64,000 nt of DNA from Urechis unicinctus (GCA_034190875.2 CM067343.1:15055901-15119900), one strand, 5' to 3'. Numbered from the stretch's first letter, positions 11,621 to 24,540 are shown. A program made the numbers and translations. The notes: a model not told the origin generated them from the letters alone.

Positions 11621-11855
11621 GAATATTCAGGCAGTATTTGTTTAATACGCTTTCTCGATCAGGCGACCAGTCCTAACGGAAATCTTGAGACCAATAGAAC
11701 AGTTGTTCCTTATCTTCACATTGTAGAGGATATATCTTGCATTATTTCTGTTGGAGAACGTGATTGCTGCTAGTACTCTCACTAAGCTCAGTGGGAACAA
11801 AGACTCTTAATAATGCTAAAATATGTGACTGTATGGTATATAGAAGCGTCTGATT
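9540..11855 (+). repeat. Composite repeat unit 1 (blocks 5, 7, 8, 9, 13; receptor absent)
   Basis: 9,540-9,660 matches block 5 (GGACATGAATATGTCATGGC). 9,660-9,780 matches block 7. 9,780-10,640 matches block 8; its segments around GCAGGAATCAGTCTTGTGA (10,200) and TATTCGAGAC (10,347) recur at 31.6-32.1, 48.3-48.8, 53.6-54.4 and 57.1-57.3 kb. 10,740-10,860 matches 54.54-54.66 kb. 11,610-11,850 matches block 13. The TA microsatellite lies between. No receptor sequence is recognisable here. About 10,870-11,250 holds nothing I recognise. Confidence 0.6.
11256..11620. repeat. Long (TA)n microsatellite with GAGA/CTCT interruptions
   Basis: About 365 bp of almost pure alternating TA, with TAGAGA near its left part and TCTCTC runs near its right part, so the tract is self-complementary overall and could extrude a cruciform. 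It is also a likely place for assembly-length error. Confidence 0.95.
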
Positions 11856-12589
11856 TCCTATTGTTGTCAAACTCTCTTTGCCGATCGTGGTGAGCATCTT
11901 TTCCGCGCTTCGCAGAAAAAATAACTCTAGTTAGTGAAAAGATGGTGCGCTATGCGTTAGAATAACTACATGTCCATTCAGTTATGGATTCATTCATACA
12001 TTATAATAGTGAACATTTGGATAACAGAGGAGTCGCGGTGATGTGCAGCACAACGATGATATCAAAAAGTCATAAATATTAGTGAGGTCATTATAAAGAC
12101 GGTGCCTCAATTGGGAACGTGAGCCTATACTGTATAACGTCATGTGTGACAGCAACGCATTAACCAAGGCCATGTTAAGACTGCCCCGTGTATTGCACCT
12201 TGCAAGTAACAATGATCAACAACAAGACCAATTATCAGTGACACATTCCTGTTAACAATAGAGTGATACGACAGTACAGATCTAGATAGCGCCTCATGGT
12301 TACAATTTCATGACGACACATAACCACTGATATACAATAAACGAAAAACCGCGAATCTCAAATAAAACTTCATAACGTCTCATTTCTTAACGAGCTGTGC
12401 AGCATATGAACCAAGTTCTAAGCACGGAGTATGTCGAGCCGCCGCAAGTAAGAATTTTACGTCTGTTCTACCAACATGAAATGAACTCAAAGGGGCTAAT
12501 ATAATCGAATTGATGGGTATGGGCGGGCGGTGAAGCTGATTTGTTCTTTGTCGCAAATCGATTGATAATTCATAAACAAATTGAATGGC

Positions 12590-13790
12590 AATTATTACTC
12601 ACCGTACATATGACAGCATATATATATTGCGCTAGACATAATTAGTAGTTTGCTGAACATCGACGGCCAATAATGTAAATGAGGTGATTTATTCTTGTCA
12701 AGTTAATTTATGCATCGTAGATGCATCCATCCGTGGCGCGTTGATCACTCGATTGGGACCCAGCTTGCACTGTGGATAAGTTATGTGTGTGCCTATGAGA
12801 CTTCCCCCAACTATTTTCTGCATAATAGATAAATACAATTGACTCACGGTCCACGCAACAACGCAATGACACAGGTACGGCGTTTACAAAGGCACCCATG
12901 ATGAGCACCCATTATTTTTGTTTAATCAGGATAATATTGTGATTAATTAACCAAAAAGTTCATGCTAGCGAATAGTCTGTTTGTAGCTTGTTATATGACA
13001 GTCGACTTTATGCACAACTACTTAACACTTGCATTTGGGTTGTAGTACGGTTGTGAGGACGACTAGCTGTAGATAACATTTATATTTATCCAGAACATCA
13101 ATATAATGTTCTCTCAATTCCATTAAACCAGTGACCACGTTTCACACATGGGTAACGACTACACATGTATAACAACATACGCTGAGTAACAACAACATTG
13201 GCTGCAAATTATCCCGTATTTAATGCATGTGGCTGCAGCGAGGCACCTGTTTACAATGCCGTTAATTGCCAATAATTATTCTCGTATTGTGGTCAATATA
13301 ACTAGCAACGATGAGAGGCATGGCATTATTCATTGGCTAGCTGGCAAGATAAACGCTATCAGCGACCGGCATTTGATGATTCTTGTAGTGACAGCGACCG
13401 TACTTAGATGAACTAGGAAAAAACTAATTGAGAAACTACCCGAGTGAATAGATTTATTAGCATATGCGATATATCAAGGTGATTTCAGCTGTGTGACACG
13501 CGAGGAGGATGAAGATAATAAGGTGTGGGGCATATCATCTGCAGTTAAGGAACAAGGCAGCCAACAGCAGCCATTCTCATCCGTTGACGTGTTTCGTATG
13601 AATATTCCTGGCTGCCTCTAACTAACACAACAAGGATGAAGAAAACATGATTATGTCATGGCGAGGCTAAGTGGCTCAGGACTAGGTGGGCTATATAATC
13701 AATCTAGACATTCAGTTGTCATCTCAAATTACAAATAACAACCGCTCATAATGACAGGCGGCTGGGTGTGCTGTATTGTGTGATTTGTCC
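12590..13790 (+). repeat. Composite unit 2, blocks 1-3-4-5
   Basis: Block 1 (12,590-12,905) carries GTAGATGCATCCATCCGTGG and the CTCGATTGGGACCCAGCTTG segment. Block 3 (12,910-13,010) carries TAATCAGGATAATATTGTG. Block 4 (13,070-13,420) carries ATGTGGCTGCAGCGAGGCAC. Block 5 (13,430-13,790) carries GAGAAACTACCCGA and ACAGGCGGCT. The same order recurs at 34.2-35.4, 46.1-47.3 and 60.6-62.0 kb, and inverted at 58.6-60.0 kb. The open frame at 13,223-13,411 is not kept in other copies; in copy B the ATG is changed to ATA. Confidence 0.75.
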
Positions 13791-14330
13791 CTTGTCATGA
13801 AGTAATATGGTTCAGCCCTGGTGAAATGATGTCTGTTGTGTAGTCCTTTCAATGCTGTGTTATGGTTTAGCCATGACTATTATGTGCTATGGTGAAGCCC
13901 AGAACATGATATATTATGGTGAAGCTAAGTATATGATGTGTTGTGCGAAACCCTGTATATGACGTGTTGTGGTGAAGCCCTGTACATGATGTGGTGTGAT
14001 GATGCCCGGTACGTGATGTGTTGTGACGAAACCCTGAACGTGATGTGTTATGAGGAAGCCTTTGATATGATGTGTTGTGGTAAAGCACTATATGTGATGT
14101 GTTGTAATGTACGTGATGTCTTAAGTTGTAGCCATGTCCAAGATGCTGTTCAATGATGCTATGCCCGAGTCGTAGTATCGGATGAGATTATCATAAATGT
14201 GGTTTTGTGAGGCCATGGGTGGTGAGCAGATATCTGAGATACTGAGAAGTCTATGTGGATGGATAGGGCCATGTCAGTGATGTGGTGTGGTGAGACCCTG
14301 CCAATAGTTATATACGTACCTCTATACACC
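13790..14330 (+). repeat. Block 6: 27-bp minisatellite
   Basis: Imperfect tandem units of 27 bp, type CCCTGTACATGATGTGTTGT followed by GGTGAAG. Because 27 is a multiple of 3, long frames stay open on both strands: nine-residue periods around EALYMMCCG on plus and HNTSRTGLH on minus. The copy at 35,400-35,945 is nearly identical. I regard both frames as by-products of the period, since the array decays into stops at both ends and block 6 copies elsewhere do not keep the frames intact. Confidence 0.85.
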
Positions 14331-15180
14331 CTTTTTTGCGTCGAAATGGACGAAGTGGATTGCGCAATATATTTTTCGCTGACGATGGTTTCCGGTTTCA
14401 GGTGATGGAGGGGGGGTATTTCGTCCTTTTGGTGACCTTAAAATTGCGGAGCTTTGCGAGCTGATGTCATGAATGTGCGGTATGGCGGTGAGTTCATTTT
14501 TGATGGTTTTATTGAGAAAGAGTTTGTAAATGGCTATCAAAAGTCAATAAGTGGTAATGGTGTTGAAAGACTGAGATGTCAAGGATAGCGTTATTGTTGG
14601 CGGAAGTATTCACCTGTTGCTCTTATTAAGAAGACGGTCTTTACGAGGTTATTGGTAGCCATTAACTTCCTTTATCCCATGACATGTGGTGATATATTGA
14701 ATTGGTGACATTAGAATTGTAGGGCTATGTCGTGAGGGAGTTTGCTGACCTTAGCAACCTGATGTGATGGATGGGCGCTATTTGGGTGAGGTCATTTGGA
14801 GGGATATGTCCTGAGGGAGTTTGTAAATGGCTATTAATAGTCAATAAGCGGTAATGGTGTTGAAAGATTGGGTCAGGTGAAAGCGCCATAATGCTACTTA
14901 GTGCAGTATGTCGGTAAATTGGAGTTTTCACGTGAATGAATCTTACTAGCATATCAATATTCAATTACATACGAGGGAAAATGACAGGTGACTTTAATTT
15001 GAAGTGTGTTCTAACTCTCATTGAGAATATAACGACAGATGGGTTAAAACTTGACCATTGGATATTTCTCAAAATGGGGGCGAGTTATGGGTACAAATAG
15101 CGGATGGTAACTTTACTTCAAAATAAGTTTCTTCTGAAATATTTCCAAATAGCAACGATGCAGCACATTTATGAAAATCA
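14330..15180. other. Unassigned part of the duplicated unit
   Basis: Contains an internal repeat: the segment around GAGTTTGTAAATGGCTAT and AGTCAATAAG..GGTAATGGTG occurs at about 14,520-14,570 and 14,818-14,868. No gene recognised. Confidence 0.45.
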
Positions 15181-16250
15181 TTTTATTTTATAGTGGCAAC
15201 ACAATGACACGCGAGGGTCCATAAAGGCTGCCTCAATGGGCTATTTTAGCTATATATTACTAATAAAGAGGCAAATATGAATTATAAATGTAACAATGTA
15301 GTGGCAGTCGACAAAATCGAAACATTGTCTTAGGACAAAAGAGGTGGGACAACACCAGTGCTGGGGATTGGACATTAGCATGTCTGCTACGAAAAAAAAA
15401 TCATGCATCAAACATGTGATAACAAGAAAGCAGGTTTGCATTGGAAACTACTACAGGGATTAGGCGTTTTGTAAGTGATTCTGTGCCATGAAACATAGAT
15501 AAGTTGTTTCAGCAGCTGATAGTCCGAGGTTTAGAATGGTTATACTTGCTCCATTTGACGTGCGACTCGATGGAATACATTACCTTAAAGGCATGAATGC
15601 TCACTGTTGCTAGGGGGATGCGTGATACAATTGCGAACCAGTTACATAAATGTAGACAATGAGACCGCAAAATATGGAAAAAGGTATGCTAGCCACCCTA
15701 ACGATCCTAGTCATTTTCAATAATTGTGCTTACATAGTGGTAATTTTAGCTAGCAGCGAAGAGAGGGGCAGAACGCTATTTTGCATAGCTTAGCTGGCAT
15801 GACAAATGCTGTCAGCGACCAGTAAAGCTTAATGCAGCGACACCGACCTTCATTAGCTTCACAACTTGAGAAAGCTAATTGAGGAATGACCCAACGGATG
15901 AGATTCATTAGCATATGCGATATATCATGGTGATATTAGATGCGTTAGACGCGAGAAGATGATGACAATTGGGTATTGGACCTATCGACTGCAGTTAAGT
16001 AGCAAGTCAATTGACAGCAGGCTGTTTCACCCGACGACGTGTTGCCTATGAATATACCTCGCTGACGTTAATTCTAACAACATGTATGGAGAGGACATGA
16101 ATATGACATGGCAAGGCGAAGTTAGTCAGGTCTAATAGTGCTATATTACTAGCCCGGACATGCAGTGGTCATCCAAAATTACAGATAACACATGCTCAGG
16201 ATGACGGGTGGCTTGGGTGCCCTGTACTGTATGATTTGTGACTCAGCGAC
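15180..16250 (+). repeat. Blocks 2-4-5, second set inside unit 2
   Basis: 15,270-15,740 matches block 2 as seen at 29,510-29,950 (GTGGCAGTCGAC, GATACAATTGCGAACCAG, AACGATCCTAGTCATTT). 15,740-15,890 matches block 4 and 15,890-16,250 block 5. This is a re-duplication within the unit, followed by another block 6 array. Confidence 0.65.
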
Positions 16251-17950
16251 GTTCACGATCGAGGCATGAAGATTTGGCGGTGGAATTGCTTGTACGCAAG
16301 TAAACGTCAGAGAAACTAGGCATATTGAGTCTATTGAATGTGATAGGCTCTAAACCCATAGTCATCTGTTACGGATGTTTTAATTGTACATACCACTGTC
16401 ACATGAAGACCGACCTAACAACAAACGGGTTATATCTGTGATTTGACAAGTTGAATCCTTAGTCGTAATGTCGCATGGTTAAGCTTCGCCGTAGTATGTG
16501 TGGTGTGGTGATACAGTGTGCATACATTGATATTGCTCAGTCCTTTCCTTATGGTGTTATGGTGACACGGTGTCCCTGATGTACTGTAATGAAGCCCTGC
16601 CACTGATGTGTTATAATGAAGCCCTGAACATGATGTGTGATATGAAGCCCTGTACAGGAAGTGTTATGTGACATCGTGTTTGATATGTGATATAAGGTAT
16701 GTTGAAGTCGTGTTAGTTATGTAATAAGTAAAAGTTTCATCCGAGTTTTATTAATATGTGATGACAAAAGAAACGGACTTTCCGAGACCATGTCAAATAT
16801 GTGGTCTGGTGGGGCCATGCTAAGAATGCGATATAACGAGGCTATATCAATACTGGGGTATGTTAAGGCCATGTAAATGACATGACATGTTGAGGGTATG
16901 TCAATAGTGCCAGTAATGCTTATCGTAGTGGCACCGACCTTAACCAGCTCTGCAAAGGGAAAAAGCTAATGGAGAAAACGACCTAATCGACTAGATTCAT
17001 CAGCATACGCGATATATCATGGCTATATGAGCTATGTGAGACGCGAGAAGATGATGTTAAGTGGGTACGGTACCTATCAACTGTAATTACGGAGCAAGGC
17101 AGTTGAAAGCAGCCGCTTTTACCCACCGACGTGATACCTAAGAATGTACTTCCTTGAAGCAACCTTACACAACAAGGAATGAGAGGACATGAATATATTA
17201 CAGCGAACATTGTTAGTCAGGACAAAGAGTCCTATATTACCAGCCCGGACATGCAGTGGTCACCCCAAATTACAAATAACACAGGCTTAAGCTGACAGGC
17301 TGTTTGAGTGCGCTCAACTGTATGTTTTGTGGCTCGGCGTCTTAAACTCTCGAGGCATGGGTATTTGGCAGTTGAATTGCTTGAAAGCGGAGTAAAGATC
17401 GGAGAAACGAGGCATAATGTGTCCAGTGAATGTAACAGGCTCTGTCATCTTCATCCACGGTCAACCATTAAGGACATAATAGTTGATCATATCACTATGC
17501 ACACGAAAACTGATCGAAAAAATAACGGGCTATGTCCGTAATGGGACAAGTTGAAGCTATTGTCATAATGTGGTACGGATAAGCTTTGTCGGTGTGGTGC
17601 AACCGTGCACGCGAATTGATATGGCGCAGCCCTGTTCGTATTGTTTTCGGTGAAACGATCTCGCTGATGAATTATGATGAAACCCTGTTACAACCCTCTA
17701 AATGATATACTATGGGGAAGCCCTGTTCATGAAGTGTTATGATAAGGAACTGTACACTATATGTTATGATGAGGCTATTCCATGATATGGTATGTTGCGG
17801 CTATGTCACTGCAATAGAATGGTGGGTCTGTGTCAATGATATGGTATGTTGAGGCTATTTCAATGATATGGTATGTGGGGGCTATGTCAATGGTTGCTTA
17901 TGGTGAGTCTTTTACAATAGTATGGTATGGTGAGGCCATGAGAAACGGCA
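16250..17950 (+). repeat. Two successive block 5 / block 6 subunits with a shared spacer
   Basis: A ~240-bp spacer (16,255-16,490) recurs diverged at 17,340-17,600 (CGAGGCATG, AGTGAATGTAACAGGCTC type segments). Block 5 recurs at 16,970-17,335. 27-bp minisatellite arrays lie at about 16,490-16,880 and 17,570-17,950. The pattern is a tandem duplication of about 1.08 kb within the unit. The 17,308-17,541 frame differs between the two duplicated copies and matches no known family. Confidence 0.6.
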
Positions 17951-18179
17951 GAGAGATCGTGTGAAAGCGTCCTCGCCCATCAGTAAGGGCATCGATGTAT
18001 GCATTGTTGTTATAATTTATTTTGGTCATATTTATTGCGTGCTAATTAGTAGAATCATCAGCCAGCATCATCGCGTGCTGGTAATCAACAGTAATGTTCA
18101 CTTCGTTCCCCGCGCTCCCACTTCAGTCAGAAAAGTAATTGTTGACAAACTGTTATATTATTAAACATTTCAGTTGCCA

Positions 18180-18960
18180 ATAGTTCAATCTATTTATTGA
18201 CATGTTTCAACGTATGACGAATATACATTATCTCAACAGCAGGCACATATATTGATTTAATTGCATGCCAACATATGGAAAACAACCTATTGTGATATTC
18301 ACGGTATTCCGCACATTCGTCACTCTGATATCAATTATAATATAACATTACGAAAGCATAACAGGTCAATCTCGTTGGACCAGCCCTCATTATCATAACG
18401 TTATCTCGGGACTACATCCCAAAAAACGCCGCTCATTCATACACGCGATGATTGTTACAAGCTGCTCTGCTCAATAGACATCTCACTACAGCAATAACAT
18501 TAGATACATCTTACACAATAGTATACAGCGTGATGCCCAGTTTGACTGCACAGTCAATATTATCGTAAGTGGCCCACTAAACAACGGTTTACAGCAACCA
18601 TGTTAAAATTAAGTAGATAAAAATACGATATATAAAGAGTTCAATAACTGGGTTTGCACTTCTCATGCTCGCCGAAACATACATTATTTTTCCTTTGTGA
18701 ATAACTACCATACCGCTATCAACTCTCAACAGCGGATAAATATTCATAAAACGAAGACTCAGAATACTTAAACATCAATGCAATCCACCAGCCTCCGAGT
18801 GACACGGCGTGTTACATAGTGCAAGGTAACTTTGCCAAACATTCCATTAAGGTAACAAAAATCAGTTTCTTACATGATACACACAACTGAGGGGCCAAAA
18901 TTAAATGAAAAGGTGTGCAATAAATACGTTAATGTGCTCTTAGAAGTCGATACAAAGCCT
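18180..18960 (+). repeat. Block 10 of unit 2
   Basis: Matches 49,310-50,930 in part (CATAACAGGTCA..TCGTTGGACC, ACTACATCCC, then CATCAATGCAATCCACC and GTGACACGGCGTGTTAC) and, inverted, 55,440-55,640. In the best-preserved unit this block lies directly 3' of the receptor relic. 17,950-18,180 is unassigned. Confidence 0.6.
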
Positions 18961-19699
18961 AACAATGGCATCGGCTTTATAAAATCCACGTTGATGTAAA
19001 TTTAGTTAAATTTCATCAAACAAATCTCGAGTATGTCGGAGATTAAACATGCGTGATATTTCCTGTCATTTGAAAGGTTGTAAAGTGCTTCCACGTGGTG
19101 ATTGAGGATGACGTTGAAAAGGCCAATTCGCGTTCTTGTGGCCTGATAACTATCAGGGCTGCCGTAGCTGAATAAATCATCATATGAAAATATTGGACCC
19201 TAGTCGAATGCAAATGCCCACATGTTGGTCACGTACGCAGAGCGATTGAGTCTCAGTTGGGTAACAACAGTGTCTCAATTAAGCAAAGACACGATGCCAC
19301 GGAAAACACAATGGCAGAAATGTAATGCCTCGTCAGCAGAAATACACTCGACAAGAAAGTGATGTATTGGTCACAGCACACGGTGAAAGGTGTCATGCAA
19401 TTTACTTGTAATGAACAAATTGATGGACGGAGCTTACTCTGCGGTGTTATGTTGGGTGGCTGGGTGGGTGAAACTGATATTGGCTTCATCGAAGGCTATT
19501 CGCCATGAATACTCACCTGTATATGTGCACTATTTTCCGACCCAAGTATTCCACGAGCCAACTCCTTTTCTTCAGTATTTGTCATATGAGCATGTCTCTT
19601 GTACAATGCGATTGTCGATGAAAGTTGTAACAGCCCCCTTATTGGGATGTTTTGAGGTGCACAGGCATTTGAGTACCTTAATAATTCGATGACTCAAAG

Positions 19700-19827
19700 G
19701 ATCCCAAAAACCACAAACTATGGGTACGATATATCTGTTGATGCAATGGACGGCAAGGGTAGTCTTACGTTATGTAATGAGCATAATTAGTTAGAGTTTG
19801 TTAGGAGGAACCGTTCGCGTCCGCCGT
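19700..19827 (-). pseudogene. Receptor N-terminal relic, start codon lost (copy A, unit 2)
   Basis: The conserved start context reads ACGGCGGACGCG here: the ATG is changed to ACG (19,825-19,827, minus strand). The duplicate at 41,429-41,431 keeps ATG. About 80 bp further on, in a broken frame, is an NRYIVPIVCGF-type segment, the same pre-TM1 motif seen at 51.83 and 55.18 kb. TM2-TM7 are not recognisable; the DNA between here and block 10 (about 19,000-19,690) matches nothing I can name. A 10-bp difference (AAGGATCCCA) distinguishes it from the copy at about 41.3 kb. Confidence 0.55.
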
Positions 19828-20140
19828 TGTGATTCGGTGAATGGTTCCACAGATCTCAGAGCAAATGCCTTGACTAAAACCCCTTCGTCGCGTTGTACTC
19901 CTCTTACTTCATGCGCAATCGAGGTCCGATTCCGCTACGAGGAGTAATCAAACCTTAGCAAGGACAAAATATATGTGGCACGCCTGTCGCACGTGACGCA
20001 CTGGATATGGCAACGCAACATGGATACAGCTGGTGGCAGAAACCTGTAATTGGTCTTAATGAGGGTAAAAGGTCGTGTCTGTAAGATCAAGTGGCAACAA
20101 TATTTTCGTGAGGGGCGCAACAAAAATAACAGTATTCCAG
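19828..20140 (-). repeat. Block 12: conserved leader upstream of the receptor start
   Basis: Also found at 25,076-25,380, 33,173-33,465, 41,432-41,745, 51,956-52,260 (minus sense) and 54,840-55,040 (plus sense). It always lies immediately 5' of the ATGGCGGACGCG start context, so it may be the former promoter / 5' UTR of the receptor gene. Confidence 0.6.
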
Positions 20141-20144
20141 TCAA

Positions 20145-20530
20145 AACAAAGCTATGCGAAATGTTATTTCCTCCAACTATATCTGCTTAACTAGCAGGCG
20201 TGTTACAGTAGGTCCCGAACTATGTAATAATGCAGAGCTGATTAGATATCAGTACCAGGACCCAGTTACCCTTGGCAGCAATATAGTCGAGCTCGAGATG
20301 AAGTATCTCATTATGCTCTTGTTCCATCATGCGATCAGTCCCGACCCAAATCTTGAGATAAATAGAACAGTGTCAATTTCTACATCAGTTAGGTTCGTGC
20401 TTCCATATCTAAAACATCTTTAAAAATATATTTTTAGGGGCTCCTGTTGCCAGTGCTCACTCAAGGGAATAACCACGGGTAATAGTGCTAAAACATGCGT
20501 CTGTATGAAAAAACACAACAACATGACTTT
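20145..20530 (+). repeat. Block 13
   Basis: Shares AGATATC, TATAGTCGAGCTCGAGAT and the AATCTTGAGATAAATAGAAC segment with 25,440-25,780, 41,750-42,110 and 52,310-52,510, and more distantly with 11,610-11,850, 30,010-30,110 and 60,240-60,550. Confidence 0.6.
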
Positions 20531-22300
20531 CTGTTGTGCTCAAGCTCCCTGATGAACACCGCGCTGTCCAGATTGATGGTTCTGATGGATAGACAACACT
20601 CGAAATGTTAGCTTAAATACTGTGTTCATTGAAATATCTTTACATTAAAATGTCGTGAACATTTACATGACACTGGAGCCTTAATAATATATAGCATCAA
20701 GATGGTCAAAAATACTACACCTAGTTGAATATAAATCCATTAACTATATAGACGGTGCCCCGATTTGTATATTGAGTCAATATTGAATAGCGAATCAGGC
20801 GCTAACAGAGGCTGATATATGTACATAACCCTCTATGTAAGAATGATCTACAATTAGACCAATCATGGGAGAACAACGGCAATGACAAATGGATTAAACT
20901 AGTCAAGGCGCTCGTCCCTGGTGTTTTGATGATCATCAGGGTGTTGAAAAATCGACTTCATATTTCAAATTACGATATGATCGGGTGACTTGTTCGAACT
21001 GCGATAGACAGATAAAAGGGAGAGCAATATGTGCACGAAGCACGCTAATACCATGAAGATAGTGCTTGCTTGATAAGTATGGGTTGAGTAATCTTAACAA
21101 GTAAGCAATGTAACGACATATGGTTGTAGAGCTAGTCGGAATAGGGGTCAGGGCAACGTCGCGGTCGAGCTGAGCTAAACCATGGGGGATGCTAAGAAAG
21201 GAAGCACAGATAAAGAGGGTGAATAACTGGTTAAATGTGATCGAATATACCCCTAAACATTACATTTGTAACTTCATACTCTTGTGTGTTGATGGAAGTT
21301 GATAGCCTGTAACGGGTCTCGGAATGAGAATGGCGCCCTAGTTGCTGAAAGTGCGGTGACAGGAGTGGCATAAGTAGGCGTCGCGATAGGTTTGGCAATC
21401 AAATAAGGTGCCCTGTTGTCATGAGGTAAACCAGATTATGAAACGCTGGATAGATGGGGTGAGATGACCCAGCTTGGTGCTCCGGCAAAGTTGATTAAAG
21501 TTCTCTCTCCATTTCGGCAACCCTTTAACCCTTTAGGACAAAAAAAAAATCCAGTCTATACTCCTGGCGTCTCAGCTCCTCTTTTTCGCCCTGCAGCGGT
21601 AGCTCACTTGATTTTGTCCTAGATGAGGGTAGAAGCCACGAATCTCAAAGAAATCGTTGTAAATGCACCTATGCTGCTGGAATCAAACGTCATGATAGAA
21701 TTGACTTCGGATGAAGTCAAAGTTGAGCTCGTAACGGACGCCATAGTGCTTTAAGAGCTCCATGGTTTAGGGTGACCCTTCGGCGGTAACAAAAAAAGTG
21801 CTGCAAAGCCAAGATACCAATAATATAGCAAATAGTTGAAGAAGGGACAGCAGATTGATACAAGTCCAGACACAGCAGAGAGTAACCGAAAGAGGCAGCG
21901 CACGGGGATAAACGACAATAGTAAACCCCCCTAGGGGTGAGATGAAGCAGGACAAGGTATCGCAAGGTAGCCGAACAGAGAGAACGCCAGATGGCGAGAC
22001 ACATGAGAGAGGAGGAGGCTAATTACTTGCTATTAAAAAAATAGCGTTATAATGAATTCAAAAATAGAGCGTACACATATACAGATTTTAGCGATGCGAT
22101 ACACTCTTCAACATCAGAGTATCAAATCAGAGCGTTATTATGTCACTGTATATTACAGATGATGCAGCGCTGTATGCATTAGCTCCGTTAGGAGAAGCTC
22201 ACATTGACTTAACAGCTAGTCAGGCTGGATAGATTGCTACATTTACACAGGAACATGTCGCCAAGTGATATCATTGTCTTCATTTGTATTATGCACCGCT
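20530..22300. other. Low-repeat spacer with a broken copy of a 96-codon frame
   Basis: Equivalent to 42,110-44,320. At 21,470-21,754 it holds a version of the 43,510-43,800 frame that is interrupted by TAG (about 21,620) and carries several residue changes. Relative to copy B it lacks 443 bp at the 20,937/20,938 junction. Confidence 0.5.
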
Positions 22301-22309
22301 AGCGAGTTG

Positions 22310-24540
22310 AATAGCATTTATAACTCGCCGTACCTTTGACAACATATATATTGAGCTAGGCATAGCTGTGAGTTTGCCGAATATTGACAGCCAAAAGTTA
22401 CAATATGTGTGTTATTGCTGTTATATTAATTTATGCATCGTACATGGAGTAGATGAAATCATCCTTGGCGCGCCGAACCCTCGATGGGTACCATGCTTGC
22501 ATCGTGGATAAGTTCTGTGTCTGCCTACAAGGCTACCCCTGCTATTTTCTCAGTAACGGATCAATGCAAATGACCCACTTCCAAAACGGCAACACAATGA
22601 CACACGTAAGGCTTGACAAAGGCTCCCTCAACCATCTTTCATGGACTTATTAATGACTACCCTAATTTCTTCTAGGACTAAGCTATGTTTGAAAAAATTA
22701 CGTGACAAAATAACAATTGAGCGTCCACACATTCCATTCAGACGCGTGATAACAATTGACAACTTTTGCATTTCAATGAAAAGCTGCTGCTGCAGCTATT
22801 GCTGCAGCTACTGTTGGTGCTGCATAGAAGGGTTTTGCTAGCGATTCGGTAACATGAAATATATAGCACTTGTTCATACAGGTACTAGTCAGAGGTTTAT
22901 TTGCGTATTGCTTACTATGTGTACAACAAAAGACAGCAAAACATAGAAAGTATGCACGTTAAGGCAATGGACAAGACACTCGCTAAGCTAGTCCTATGTA
23001 ACGTAACATGATCCATTGTCCTTGTGACCAATGAGCGGTCCCTTGATCGAGTAGCTCTGTCGCATTAGAAAGCTGGCGTTGATTTATTACCGCCCACGGT
23101 TATTATTCGAAACAGGAATGTCTACGGAAATTTGCTATCCCCAATCCACTACAGCGGCCTTTTATACCGTTTTATATCGGCCATAATGTGTAGTTGGTCA
23201 CTGGATGTTTAATATGTGAACAATAATGGTTTGCAAAATATTTATTTTAGCCCAGCATTTTTTATTTTTACTTATTACACCGCACAGTAATAAAAGAGAG
23301 TAGGTTTAAGAAACACAGACCCTAGGAGCAATTTCAGAGAGTCAAGCACCAAGTGGTATCAACATGTCATCCCATGAATGCCTTATTATGCGTTTAGGAA
23401 AGCGATGCTGTAAATTGTATAACTGATATATTGTTTCGTAAGGAAGATCCTTGTTTGGGCGTTACGATGGATGCAGCCAAACAGCCCCACGAACCTACAG
23501 ATATGTTGCATTTTGCATTACCTTACCTAAGCGTTATAAACCATCACTGTACCAACATTGTCAATGTGCGACGGAAAATTATCAGCGTGGAGGATTATTT
23601 GCTTGACATGAAAGCAAAGTTGCGGTCGACATATTCATCAATAGTATGCGTAGCTTATTAGATAAACTAATAGACAAATCTTGCTGTGCTGTGATTAAAA
23701 TTACCTCCGACAATGACGGCGACAGTTCTTAGGCGTTTTCCTGATGGCCGCGCTCCAAAAATGCATCCCAAAATGAAATATGCATATCATCCCGTATTCA
23801 ATATATAAGGCTGCAGCGAGGCACCTATTGACAATACCGTTAATTTCCAATAATTGTTCTCGCTTTGTGGTCAGCATAGATAGCAACGATGAGCGGGGCT
23901 GCATGGCATTATTCATCGGCCAGCTGGCAAAACAAACGTTATCAGCGACCAGAAAGTGATGATTCTTGTATTGACACCGGCCTTACTTAGCTTGACAAAG
24001 AGAGAAAGCTAATTGAGAAACTACCGGATGGATAAGATTCAGTAGCATATGCGATATATCAAGGTGATTTCAGCTGTGTGAGACGCAAAGAGTACGAAGA
24101 TAAGTTGGTGCGGGACCTATCGACTAGAGTAACGATACAAGGCAGCTAACAGCAGCCACTCTCATCAATTGACATGTTTCGTATGAATATACCTTGCTGC
24201 CTCTAAATAACACAACAAGGATGAACAGAACATAAGTATGTCATGGCGAGGCGAAGTGGGGCAGGTCTAGGCGGGCAATATGATCACTCTAGACATTCAG
24301 TTGCCACCTCAAATTACAAATAACAACCGCTTATAATGACAGGCGGCTAGGGTGTGCTGTATGGTGTAATTTGTCGCTCGGCGTGAAGTAATATGGTTCA
24401 GTCCTGGTGAAACGATGTCGGTTGTGTGGCACAATGAACTCTTCTCAATGACGTGCTATGGTTAAATTTTGCTATGTTAAGCCCATGACATGATATACTA
24501 TGGTGAAGCTCAGTATATGATGCGTTGTGGTATTGGTCCT
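22310..24540 (+). repeat. Composite unit 3 (blocks 1-2-8-4-5-6), deleted form
   Basis: Block 1 at 22,310-22,650; block 2 at 22,680-22,830 with a GCTGCTGCTGCAGCTATTGC run at 22,783; the late part of block 8 at 23,000-23,250; 23,480-23,650 matches 27.35-27.48 and 32.43-32.56 kb; block 4 starts abruptly at 23,749 after a 933-bp deletion relative to copy B; block 5 at 24,000-24,370; a short block 6 at 24,370-24,540. Confidence 0.65.

Noticed and set aside
22783-22826. Cys-rich peptide (repeated GCTGCTGCTGCAG codons) as a small toxin-like gene
   Set aside because: It is a CTG/CAG-type microsatellite inside block 2; the copies at 26.8, 29.7, 44.8 and 60.0 kb vary in length and frame.
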